Below are positions 55,011 to 64,000 of a stretch of 64,000 bases of DNA, piece after piece. Made by a program: the position numbers and the translations under genes. Below the pieces are notes generated by a model, which was not told the DNA's origin, searched no databases, and saw only the letters and a program-made list of their open reading frames with translations. How positions within the stretch are numbered: position 1 is the stretch's first letter; each line of letters opens with the position of its first letter. The stretch lies in contig CM043954.1 in NCBI GenBank assembly GCA_014529385.2, positions 95,001,247-95,065,246 of the forward strand, in the 5' to 3' direction. This DNA comes from Adiantum capillus-veneris (taxonomy: Eukaryota > Streptophyta > Polypodiopsida > Polypodiales > Pteridaceae).

Positions 55011-55027
55011 TGGTGCCCCCACGGAGG
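55011..55027 (+). promoter_or_regulatory. Tat-C primer-binding site
   Basis: TGGTGCCCCCACGGAGG, two bases after the LTR end at 55008. Same 17 bases as Tat-M. Confidence 0.85.
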
Positions 55028-55547
55028 AGGGCTCTTGAAACCCTTCAGTTTACAAGACTGAAAACCCTAAACTATTGTGAATGGATGAATGAGTATGAAG
55101 GATTTTCTAACTGGACGACAGAAGAAGAAGAACTCCAAGCACAACTAGACGAACTCCGCATCTCCATCGAAGCTCGAGTGCGAGGCGTAACGGTAATCGA
55201 TTTGAAGTGGGAGAGTCAACCAACGCGCCAAACCCAGTGGATATACATAGGCCAAGTGCCAAGAAGAAGGAGGAGGAGGTGGAAACCATGTCCGCAACCT
55301 ACAACCAACCAACAACAACAAAATGGAAGGAGCTCTGCACAATAGAGAATCAACACTATTCTACTTTGAGAATCGGGTAACTCAAGTCACCGAGGTAATT
55401 ATCATAGTCAGTTTTCAAGTCGCACCTGATGCTGCAGCACAGATAACAGAAGCATTGGCTCACACTCTCACTAGAGAAACTAGGGATCTACTGAGTTTGT
55501 TTCAGGAAAGAACACCACCCTCTCCTACAAGCTTGGACAGTGACTAA
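55028..55547 (+). other. Tat-C leader with two unrecognised open frames
   Basis: The frame 54914-55345 runs from the U5 across the primer site and encodes a Glu-rich stretch (TEEEELQAQLDELRISIEA, likely helical) then an Arg-rich stretch. The frame 55323-55547 overlaps it in another frame (QITEALAHTLTRETRDLL). Neither is found in Tat-A or Tat-B. Could be element-specific accessory sequence or captured DNA. Confidence 0.4.
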
Positions 55548-55564
55548 GCACCTCTAAGCTTCAC

Positions 55565-55783
55565 ATGAATCAGGACAACCTACCTCAAGACAGATCACAC
55601 ATACCAACACGTGTACGCTCAAACAAGGTAATATTGGACTTGAAGATTCACTACCAACACGTCATTGACACCATGCCGGGTGGGGAGCGGTTTTTTGAGG
55701 TTCTGGCATCAGATCAGCCATTTGTTTTACCTTTGGTACAAGGCAATGTACCATTTGAAGTTTTAATCTATGTCCTAGTATAA
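55565..55783 (+). CDS. Small ORF upstream of gag (Tat-C)
   Basis: 72 codons (219 nt), intact. Motifs: VILDLKIHYQHVI, GGERFFEVLAS, FVLPLVQG and the ending FEVLIYVLV. Same length and position as the small ORFs next to gag in Tat-B and Tat-M; the C-terminal half aligns best. It ends 82 bases before the gag ATG. No known domain recognised. Confidence 0.65.
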   Translation: MNQDNLPQDRSHIPTRVRSNKVILDLKIHYQHVIDTMPGGERFFEVLASDQPFVLPLVQGNVPFEVLIYVLV

Positions 55784-55865
55784 TAGGGTATACACGCCTC
55801 CTTGTAAAGAAGAAAAAAATTTTGCAAGTTAAGAAGTGTGTCTTTCTAGCTCTCTCTCAGTAATC

Positions 55866-57775
55866 ATGGCAAGTGTAGCATTTCCAACCTTTACTGGTAA
55901 GGTGGGCGAGGATGCTGCAGACTTTCTAGACAACTTGGAAATAGCATGTGTCATCTCTGCGAGAGATGATGATGCTTCGCGCTTGCGCATCTTCCCACTT
56001 CTAATGAAGGTGGAGGCAAGATCATGGTACAATGCCTTGGCACAAGAAACCAAGGAACGGTGGGACTTATTAAGGGCAGCCTTTGTCAAGCGTTTTGGAG
56101 AGGGCACAACATCAGAGAAGCTATGGCAATTGTTGACAGAGTTGAAGCAGGGCAGTATGCTGGAATACGCATCATATGAGTCAAAGTTTGTAGATTTATG
56201 GGGGCGATGGGTTGCATCGCTAAGAGAGGATGAGGGGGCACCTGATTTCCTAAAGAAGGATCGGTTTGTGGCTGGGTTATGGCCAACTCTTAAAGAGAAG
56301 GTGAAGGGAAGGTATCCTACTACGTATGAGCTAGCAGTTGAAGTGGCCCGCCTTAAAGACATGTAGTTGCGCCTACAAGCTAGGAATATCGATGGAGAGG
56401 AAGTCGTTAGGACCCCACCACCTCTAGCACCACCTACAACAGTCGCCCAGAGGATTCAACCACAAGAACCAATTGAAGATCCGCAAGACCTGCTCAACCG
56501 AATCACCAATCAACTTGAGAATCTCTCAGTCCATTTGATACAACAAGGGCATGCACACAATCGCAACCAAGAGCAAGGAAGAGGACAACGAAGGCAAAAC
56601 CAAGAATACCACTGCTACAATTGTGGGGAGGATGGTCATGGCATGTACTATTGTCCACAACCAAGGAGGCAGAATTTCAATAGAGGAGCCAGACAAAACC
56701 AAGTTTCACCACCAAGAGCAAGACCACCACCACCGAGGGCACCACGACAAGCACCACCCGTGCAAATCTTACAACCACCGATTCAACCACAACCACCACC
56801 ACCACCACCACAACTTCTCATTCCACCCTTACCCCCACCACCAGTTGGCAATCAAACAGTAAGCGTCATCAGTCTTGAAGGTAAGGGAAAGGAGAAAGTG
56901 GAGGAGGATAAGACCAAGGTTAAAGGAGTAGATGCCATTGGGGTAAAACGCGCTAGGCATGGTGAATCTTCCCAAAAGGAAGAAAAGATGAAGACTAAAA
57001 GGGAATCTAGCAAAAAGCCGTCCAAGTCACGACATAAAATTGACATTGTAGATTTCTCTTTGGGTGAATGTTCTAAACCATATGATTTGGTTCAAGATGT
57101 TTCTGTGCAGGGCCCAAAAATCACCTGGCCTCAGTTACTCCACCTAGCACCTAGGGTGAGGAGACAATGGACAAAGATGGTTAACACAAGGCGACCAAAG
57201 CCAAAGATAGCTGGGGCTATCTCCGGGAGGAATCTAGACGACATACTACCATTGATGGATGCTTACATCAAAGGGCAACACATCTCCAATATCTACATCG
57301 ATGGTGGCGCACAAATATGCGTCATGAGTGAAAAAATGATGCACCGTTTGGGTTTAGAGGTGAGTCGGCTGGCACCATGCCGAGCCAAAATGGCAAATAA
57401 TTTAAAAGTTCAATGTGTTGGTGTCATAAATGCAGTCAGGATAAAGGCGTTCAACACCGAGGTAGATGTGGACATCTTTGTCATGCCACATAAAGGGGAG
57501 GGCTACCCTATCATTCTAGGGAGGCCTTGGCTTATGGCTATGAGAGCTAAGCAGGACTGGGACACCGGCATAATCCAGATGAAGGATGCAAAAGGAAGGC
57601 CAATACTTTACGACATGAAGATAGGTCGGCAATGCGACATGGATCTAGAAACCTCTATGGATGAGTTTTCTAGTGATGACTCTTCAACCACTTCAGAGGA
57701 GGAGTCAACAGGGAGTGAAGGAAGTGATAGCTCCATTGAGGTAATGGGCCTCACATTCAACCACAACAAGGTGGA
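55866..57775 (+). CDS. gag: Tat-C Gag-protease, one internal stop
   Basis: One frame from the ATG at 55866. Capsid domain (ARSWYNALAQETKERW, LRAAFVKRFGEG), then a TAG at 56364-56366 in place of a Glu codon, then the frame stays open: zinc knuckle CYNCGEDGHGMYYC (from 56613), Pro-rich segment with an HPP/PPP run, basic segment, DFSLGECSKPYDL...TWPQLLHL, protease with IDGGAQICVM (Asp codon at 57300) and IILGRPWLMAM, and an acidic linker ending SSIEVMGLTF. Unlike Tat-A/B there is no stop between gag and protease; the single TAG looks like decay. It could form particles and protease if read through. Confidence 0.9.
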
Positions 57776-58565
57776 CCCTTCAAATTTGCAACCACATGTG
57801 AAAGTGGTGAAGACACTTCAACTACCCCTATGGCACGAGATTGGTGAAAGACTCATGCAGAGAAATGCAATTGAGGTCTACTGGCACTTTAGGTTTTCCT
57901 TTCTAACTGTGAACATTGTGTGTAACATTAATTTGGGAAGCTCTTTAAGTTGGATTGCGACAAGAGTGGAAGGATTGACATCAACAACCAGTGGAATCAA
58001 TCTAGGACACACCAATCAAGGAAAAATGGTTTTGCATACTAGTGGTAACATGGAGTCATTTTTCAAAATGTGGTTTGCAGTTTATCTTTTGTACATGGTG
58101 GGCTCTCTTGTGCAACAGGCATCAACCATGCAATCTATCCATGTGGGCAACAAGTCTCTATTAATTTGGCATGAAGAAGGAAAACAAGCAAGATATGAGG
58201 ATTATGGTTTCTTACTCCCTTTTGGCTATGTGTCTAGACGAGGAAGCCATGCATGGTCCCGCTTTGGAATACTTTCAAGGAATGATCAAGTTCTTTCCAT
58301 ACCTTCTATCACTTATGCAAGAGTTAATTCTTGTGCAGCTTGTGGACTCAAGAATCATTATAAGTGTGATCTTCTGAAGAGGGAATTATTGCATACAATG
58401 GATTTACGCTTAGTGTGGGACCCAGGTGGACACCGAAAAGAACTTTGGGGAGCCTCATGCTTCCAAGGGATCCATTATTCCCTACAAGGATCTACCAGCC
58501 ACCAAGGAGAAATCCTACTCTATTTCAACATACTCACGAACAACGCTAGAGGCATGAATACCTCT
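57776..58565 (+). pseudogene. Non-retroviral insert in Tat-C, possibly PPR-derived
   Basis: The gag-protease frame runs on to 58661, but after the acidic linker nothing resembles RT, RNase H or integrase. Pieces recall plant pentatricopeptide repeats: NMESFFKMW then SLVQQASTMQSIHVGNK; GYVSRRGSHA, ALEYFQGM (neighbouring frame, 58200-58260), SIPSITYARVNSCAACG. They are in two frames and joined with gaps, so this would be a decayed captured gene piece. The PPR assignment is by eye and tentative; that the block replaces pol is clear. Confidence 0.5.
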
Positions 58566-58570
58566 AGCCT

Positions 58571-58583
58571 TAGGGGGAGGGCT
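58571..58583 (+). promoter_or_regulatory. Tat-C polypurine tract
   Basis: TAGGGGGAGGGCT, then AA and the 3' LTR start TGAGGCATGC at 58586. Nearly identical to Tat-A and Tat-B. Confidence 0.85.
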
Positions 58584-58585
58584 AA

Positions 58586-60512
58586 TGAGGCATGCTTTTC
58601 CATGCATGGGAACCCCCCCATATATTTTTGCTCTTTTATCAAAATATTTCCCATTATATAAGTTACTTTTGATTTTTTTCTTCCTTTTTCACAAACGTTT
58701 TAGCCTTTATTAAATAAATAATACTTATGCTAATCAATCACGATGTAGCATAATAAGTAAGCTTTCTTTGTTGATCTCTCTTTTGACCTTAAAATTATTA
58801 AATATATATATTCTAGTATTTTCTAATATATTTTTTTTCATGTATGTATATTATTCCACTCTACCAAATATTTTATTCACTAGTTTTCATTTTCAAACCT
58901 CAACCCCACTTTCAAATTTCAATAATACCTCCATCTCGATGATTGCCAATCTTTTCAACACTCTAGGTCATGTTTTCATACACATGAAGGAGCTTACACT
59001 TGAAGGCAAGAGAGAAGTCCACTCAAAGGGGACCACCAAAAGACTTTTGCAGCCACAAATAATACATTATTTGGCTGAATTTTTTAAGTAAAGAAGAACC
59101 CTGAATCTGAAGGAGCGTTCAACATGAAAGATGTAGCTCGTCATCTCAACTTTTAGCTCAATTTTTTTCAGAATTTTTGGAGTTATGAACACGGAGATAT
59201 GATTTTTGTAGTGGACCCCAGTTTTCTCGTGTAAAGGTGACACAGGCCATCCCCACTTTTCTTCCTTCTAGAATGGCTATGGTTCTACAAGTCTTCAAGC
59301 ATGATTACAAGAGACAAGGCTCTTTTAATGAGGTCTTGGCTAGTCTAGAGTAATTCTATCACCATTTTTGGAGGATCCATCCTCATCAACAAATATCCAC
59401 CTTCGACAACCTCTCTTATAATTTTCTTACCTCTCTCTTCTCTCCCTAATAAGCTTATGTCTATCCAAAGCTAGACTATTGTAAATATTTCCTATCCTCT
59501 ACATCCTACCCACATTCTCTCTTTTTCTCTCTCTATTGACTCTGATATTTTAAATAATGAGGAGACAAGATGGGAGCCACAATCACATGCACCCCATTTT
59601 CCTAGTCACCAAAGTGGGACACTCACCTCAAATAGAAATATTGCTAAATCCTTCCCTCCTTCCCTATATAAGGAGGCCATGAGAGCTCACTTGGGGGAGA
59701 GAACACACACACACACACACCTATCCATACACACTCTTGTGCTACATGCTTGTAGCATGAACCCTAATCACATAATCACAACACCATCATCATCACCATC
59801 ACCATGCACAAAAGATGAGCACCACACCTCCACACCACTTGTAATTAAGGGTTGAAGGCACAATTTCAAGAAGAAGAAGGGTGGACACACTCATGATATT
59901 CCTCGCCATCAACTCCCATCTCTCCATTATGCCTCGTACGATCTTGTTCCCTTCTCATTTTCCTACCATACGCTACCTATTGTATTCATCTTTTGCAAGC
60001 AATCAACACACTCCATCTTGGTGCCATACTTTGTGTCGCTTTGGATACATCTCATTGTGAGTATGGTATATGCTTGTTCCTTGCCATTTTTTTTCTGCTT
60101 ATGTTAAGGTGTGCGGATTCGCCACCACACACACACTCTCTCTCTCCCTCTCATATTCCTATCATCTTGCTACTTCCATCTTAAGGTGTGCGGATTCGCC
60201 ACCTTTTGTATGAGAAGTGAGCATACTTGCATGTATCCCTGACCTCGTTATCTTCCTTACTACATGCACGCGTAGCGAGCCCATTCTCACTCACTCACCA
60301 CTCCTCTCACCTTATTCTCCGACCACCCCATTCCACATTTGGGCGTGGATCTTGAAATTGTTTTCCATGCATGCTTCATTGTGTATATGTATGCGTCCTA
60401 GCCGCATATCTTGCTAGGTGGTGCCCCTATTGTGTATTCCCCATGATGAGGCCATTGTGCATAGTCTTGGTGTAGAGGCCACCGGGTCTATTTTTTTCAC
60501 TTCCGCCTCTCA
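58586..60512 (+). repeat. Tat-C 3' LTR
   Basis: Same length as the 5' LTR (1927 bp). TATA box at 59665-59673. Differences include substitutions at AC and CT runs near 59700 and 60125. Confidence 0.93.
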
Positions 60513-61069
60513 CGAGCACTAAATACCTCATTTTCCAAAGTCCCAAAGGCATTGTGACCAAGTCCACAACCCATTGGCCAATAAGTAGGTTGTAGTCCAT
60601 CACGATGCCATACATTTGAATACATTTGGAATGTCACACAAGACTCCACAAACTCATTCACATCCTTATGCATCCTTTTCCACCAATATCTTTCTTTTAC
60701 CTTGTCAAATGTTGCCCATACACCTCGATGTCCTGCCCATAAACTTTCATGGAACTCCTTGATGATTTGTTGTTGAGTAACCTTATCGCATACTACACGC
60801 AATGGTGCTCCATCTCTTTGTTTAGGATGTTTCCATAAGTAGCCATACCTCAAGAAGTATCCATATGATTTTCTTCTTATCCTCTTAAATTTTTGCTCAG
60901 TCGAATCATCCTGCTTTTGCAAAGTACTTAATCCATATGTTTTTCTTCTTATCCTCTTAAATTTGTGCTCAGTCCAATCATCCTGCTTTTGCAGAGTACT
61001 TAAGTATTGACCTATCAAGAGCCATTCATTCTCATATAGTTCCTCTAAAAAGGACTCAAGTGAAGACAC
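60513..61069 (-). pseudogene. Gyp-R integrase, 5' half
   Basis: 190-codon minus-strand frame up to the Tat-C junction. After an N-terminal linker comes FLRYGYLWKHPKQRDGAPLRVV, HESLWAGHRGVWATFDKVKERYWW and FVESCVTFQMYSN: a zinc domain with H and H present and the second Cys pair partly lost (C-x-x-x-Q-M). DGLQPTYWPMGC and LGHNAFG follow in place of the usual core start. The frame continues on the other side of Tat-C at 53081. An in-frame 72-bp duplication lies in the linker. Confidence 0.85.
60861..61004 (-). repeat. 72-bp in-frame tandem duplication in Gyp-R
   Basis: CCATATG starts unit 1 at 60861 and unit 2 at 60933. On the minus strand each unit encodes a version of LSTLQKQDD-W/S-TEHKFKRIRRK. 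The units differ by a few bases. 72 is a multiple of three, so the frame was kept. Confidence 0.88.
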
Positions 61070-61520
61070 AAAATATGCATGACTACTCTTTGCATGATCA
61101 ATAGTGTGAAAAATTTTGTGCTTACATCATCTCCCTCAATAATCATGTCATGTTCATCTTCATACCTTGCCCTGGATAGCATATTTGCCATTGGATTGTC
61201 TTTCCCTACAATATGCTTGAACTCAAGATTCAAGGACTTTATGTAGGATATCCATCGCAACATTGCAATATAAGGAGTCGAACAGTTGGTGATCATTCCA
61301 AGAAGAGGCAAACAATCAATTTCCACAACCACTGATTCCCTTATCAATTACTCCTTGTCAAACCTCAATGTTATAGCCACCCCCCTTAGTCCCCTTTTTA
61401 CTTGTGCATAATCTCGTTGGCAAGAACTCAGAATCTTGGCTCCAAATCTCACCACATACCTTTTTCCTTCATCATCATCTTGCCCTACTACCCATCCTAT
61501 CCCTGTAGGTGTTGGACGGG
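61045..61520 (-). pseudogene. Gyp-R RNase H
   Basis: Minus strand: PTGIGWVVGQDDDEGKRYVV, ILSSCQRDYAQVKRGLRGV, a stop at about 61349, then VVVEIDCLPLL, RWISYIKSLNLEFKHIVGKDNPMANMLSR. Typical Ty3 RNase H. The RT that should precede it (higher coordinates) is cut at about 61520 by foreign sequence; an RT N-terminal piece reappears at 63841. Confidence 0.82.
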
Positions 61521-61939
61521 TACGCCGTGACGGACGTAAGCATAGCGAGAACTCACCTAACCTATAATGTCAACTGAGAACGAAGCTCGACCCGCAGGCG
61601 CATGGAATCAAGCAAAGGGTTTCAACCTCTACTCAACCGACTAATGACTACTTCCTACAGAGATATCAACTCTACATGCCATCGGTTCTGCGAATGTGAG
61701 AGTCTCCTATGATGCTACCGCAAGCCAAAACCCCATTAGACGTTCTCGAAACGTTACGAAACTTGAGGGATATCCTATCAACACCAATAGGCCACTCTCC
61801 CTAAGGTCCGTGACCAAAAAAACCTACTCAATACCCTCCGTGCAGAAAACACGTAGGATGTCTGGCCGGTTTTTGCAGGTCAACGTTTTCAAAAACTAAA
61901 GTGCCTAATGTGTAGATCTACTCGCTCTGATCGCGTGGA
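61521..61939. other. Unrecognised sequence next to copia-like LTR
   Basis: A 67-codon plus-strand frame at 61696-61899 without a known motif. On the minus strand it would be the interior side of the copia-like LTR; ATCAGAGCGAG at 61931-61921 (minus) may be a damaged iMet primer site. Confidence 0.35.
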
Positions 61940-62577
61940 TATGCTGAAATGCAAAAACGGACAACAGTTACTCACCGAAACTCCAAAAGTAGCTCGTGGG
62001 TGAATCTGCCAAAACACAGACGAACGCGCGTGATGTAAGCATCAACGCGTAGCTCTCCTCGTGGGCAACACACTGCTGCTCTCCGTTCGCGATTCCGACC
62101 ACCGTAGCTCCTGTAGCGCATAGACACACTCTCTCACTCTCTCACAGTCTCCCAACGACACGGCAGATTAGATTTATTAGAAGTCTCCTTTACAAAGCTT
62201 TAGGTTTTGGCTTATATACTAAGCCTTAGAAAACCTAATGTCCGACCAAAATGACCTGATTTGTCCCTAGGCTTCTTTAGAGCTTTATTACAACACAGTG
62301 AGATGGCTTTGCTCATCCAACAAGCATCTGTGGCCTAAATACAATTGCCGACTTAAAATATGAAGTTCCCGTAAACATTACAAAAGTGGCCGTAATGGCT
62401 CAAAATAATAATAACGGGATATTCGATGATGTCCATGAGCTTGTATCTTCACATTACAGCATCCATCTTCGTCTTCATCACTTCATCAGCATCTTTATTT
62501 GGAATATTTAGAGAATCTTTGAGGGATCTTTATGGAATCTTTTGTGGAAGCGTTGTTGAAAGGTTGACCTTTCAACA
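61940..62577 (-). mobile_element. Copia-like LTR (minus strand, left end approximate)
   Basis: On the minus strand a purine tract is followed by TGTTGAAAGGTCAACCTTTC at 62577, an LTR start. A TATATAAGCC box lies at 62218-62209 and AATAAA near 62175, both on the minus strand, in the order expected for U3-R. The damaged primer site near 61925 suggests the far end at about 61940. No partner LTR in the window. Confidence 0.55.
62555..62576. repeat. 22-bp palindrome at LTR end
   Basis: GTTGAAAGGT and ACCTTTCAAC are reverse complements separated by TG. It covers the LTR terminus, where integrase would act. Confidence 0.85.
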
Positions 62578-62592
62578 CTCTCCCCCTCCAAA
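62578..62592 (-). promoter_or_regulatory. Copia-like polypurine tract
   Basis: The minus strand reads TTTGGAGGGGGAGAG and then TGTTG, the typical copia arrangement. Confidence 0.65.
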
Positions 62593-63840
62593 TTCTTGTC
62601 ATCCCCGGCAAGACCCTATGTCTGCAGTGGCCTTGGCGAGTGGTTCATGTTTTGGTGTTGGTTGAATCTTTTGTTGTTGCAGTTGCTTCTACCAGATGCT
62701 TTGTATGTTGTAGAGTTACCTTTTTCTTGTACATGTAGTGTAGTTGAAGCCATAGCTCTACCCCTCCGATTGGTTGTTGTGGCGTGAATAAGTCAAGTGA
62801 GGTTTGTTGTTGCAGCAAGGCTTTATCATCGCAGCTCTATATTGTTTGTTCTTTGGGTGTCATCCTGCACGTGTACCTGTAAACTTGAAGCCTTTTTGAA
62901 TTGTTTCTTGGCCGCTCTCCTTGGATCCTATAGTTGATGAGCATGTAGTGGTTTGGGGATGTCGTTGGTCTGCTTTTCTGTGTTTTTATAAGAAAAATAA
63001 AATAGTAAAAATAAAATGTGGCGTATATTACAAAATGAAGGTCTTGGATACCTGGATAGGACTAAATGGAAAAACCCAGTGGGAAAAAAATGCCTTTAGT
63101 CACCATTAAATGTCAGGCTATATGTACTTATTGATTGATGTAACCAAGTTTTGTTGAGTTAAAGTACTTATGGCCATATGGCTACTATTACTGGATATAC
63201 AGTGGATAAGAGTTAGTAGCTTGAAGTCAGAGTCATTGTTGTTGAGAAAATGCTTATGAAACCTGTTACCACTTCGTCATTGTCATTTTGTTGTGTAAGT
63301 GCATGGGTGGAACACAAATCGTGCCAAATGCAAATGTCCAATGATGGGACATTATATATGCTTGCACAGATAGATGCATGGGAAACAATATGCGGTGCGA
63401 GAGGAGCTTGAATGGGTGCTTCTAGGAGTGAACGTAGCTAGAGAAGCAAAAATATATTTGACTTCAAGAGCTACCGTTACTCACAAGAAGGGTTTGTCGA
63501 AGAGGTTTTTTCCACTCTCCTCACTGTGTTCATGTGCGTGAGTGTTTTCTGGACTACTCCGCCACTCCACCATTTAAAATAGTAAACTTTGACTCTTATG
63601 CTCACCTCTTCCAGCATGAGTGACATGACTTTATGTATGCTCAACTCTCCAGCTTGAGCTTTAATCTAAATATCTAGACTCATAGACCACAAAGAATATT
63701 AAGACATGAAGCTTGGGTCTAATGCTTGCTCATTTAGCGGCTCAACTGCCCGACTCTTGACTCTTATGCCATGATTTTTATGGCGACTTGACTTACTCTC
63801 GGGAGCTTTCGACCAAGAATAGGCTTTGAAATTCAAAACT
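62593..63840. other. No gene seen
   Basis: Between the copia-like purine tract and the RT fragment at the right edge. Short open frames at 62426-62665, 62596-62787 and 62921-63109 show no known motif. Confidence 0.4.
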
Positions 63841-64000
63841 CCCATCCTCAATAGGCCTAACCATGCCCTTCTCAACTAACTCATGCACTTGCCGCATAAT
63901 CTCCTCTTGTTGAGCTTGAGAAACTCTATAAGGAGGTTTGTTAGGCTGTGAACTTCCTGGAATAAGTTCAATTGCGTGGTCATCATTACCTCGTTTAGGA
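63841..64000 (-). pseudogene. Ty3-type RT N-terminal fragment, probably Gyp-R
   Basis: The minus strand from the window edge reads GNDDHAIELIPGSSQPNKPP, YRVSQAQQEEIMRQVHELVE, KGMVRPIEDG: the standard lead into Ty3 RT. Homology then stops near 63841. Position and orientation fit the RT missing upstream of the Gyp-R RNase H at 61520, with about 2.3 kb of foreign sequence between. Confidence 0.8.

Larger units (their letters stand above)
53082..60512 (+). mobile_element. Tat-C: non-autonomous Tat-lineage element
   Basis: 7.4 kb: LTRs of 1927 bp each (53082-55008, 58586-60512) that differ at about 14 positions by eye, so a young insertion. Primer site 55011-55027, small ORF, gag-protease, then 0.8 kb of non-retroviral sequence, purine tract, 3' LTR. 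No RT, RNase H or integrase. It splits the Gyp-R integrase. Flanking tetramers are TGAG (53078-53081) and CGAG (60513-60516), a 4-bp target duplication with one mismatch. Confidence 0.93.

Noticed and set aside
1-64000. CRISPR arrays, bacterial operons, riboswitches
   Set aside because: No regularly spaced direct repeats of the right size and no bacterial signals; the content is plant retrotransposons.

Overview
The window is a plant nuclear intergenic stack of nested LTR retrotransposons. I see no host gene with an intact, recognisable product, no rRNA or tRNA gene and no CRISPR array. Evidence for a large plant genome is the mix of Ty3/gypsy elements with two RNase H domains (Tat lineage), a chromovirus-type element with an initiator-Met primer site, Ty1/copia scraps, long LTRs of about 1.2-3.3 kb, long CT microsatellites and AT-rich background. 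The species cannot be fixed from the sequence; a fern, gymnosperm or other large-genome land plant would fit.

Layout. 1-5280: old non-coding DNA with a copia-like LTR plus primer site (874-1315), a 235-bp tandem duplication and homopolymers. 5281-47663: the footprint of one family, here called Tat-M (minus strand), split by three younger insertions. These are Tat-A (5786-18002, inside the 3' LTR of Tat-M), an internally deleted chromovirus (22829-31880, inside its gag, with a perfect TTCCT target duplication), and a Tat-B tandem dimer (33957-45351, inside its gag). An unclassified GC-richer block lies at 32157-33956. 47664-51130: a badly decayed minus-strand gypsy copy and a copia gag scrap. 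51130-64000: a minus-strand Ty3-type element (Gyp-R) whose integrase is split by Tat-C (53082-60512) and whose reverse transcriptase is interrupted by copia-like LTR material (61520-63840).

How the parts work. The Tat elements share one plan: LTR, primer site of the type TGGTGCCCCCACGGAGG, one or two small ORFs of about 70 codons, gag with a CCHC knuckle, protease (DGGA active site), an acidic linker, RT, a degenerate native RNase H, a second (archaeal-type) RNase H, integrase, purine tract, LTR. Tat-A has the best preserved polymerase. Tat-B carries in-frame nonsense codons and an RT active-site Asp-to-Asn change. Tat-C has lost RT, RNase H and integrase and carries about 0.8 kb of foreign, possibly PPR-derived sequence in their place.

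Most interesting observations: (1) a conserved small ORF upstream of gag, exactly 219 nt in three Tat families and apparently duplicated in one of them; (2) a U5 hairpin followed by a copy of the primer-site core (TGGTGCCCC), whose stem changes on both sides between families; (3) the non-autonomous Tat-C with captured sequence; (4) a 900-bp gag/protease duplication in Tat-A that looks like a template switch between two variant genomes.
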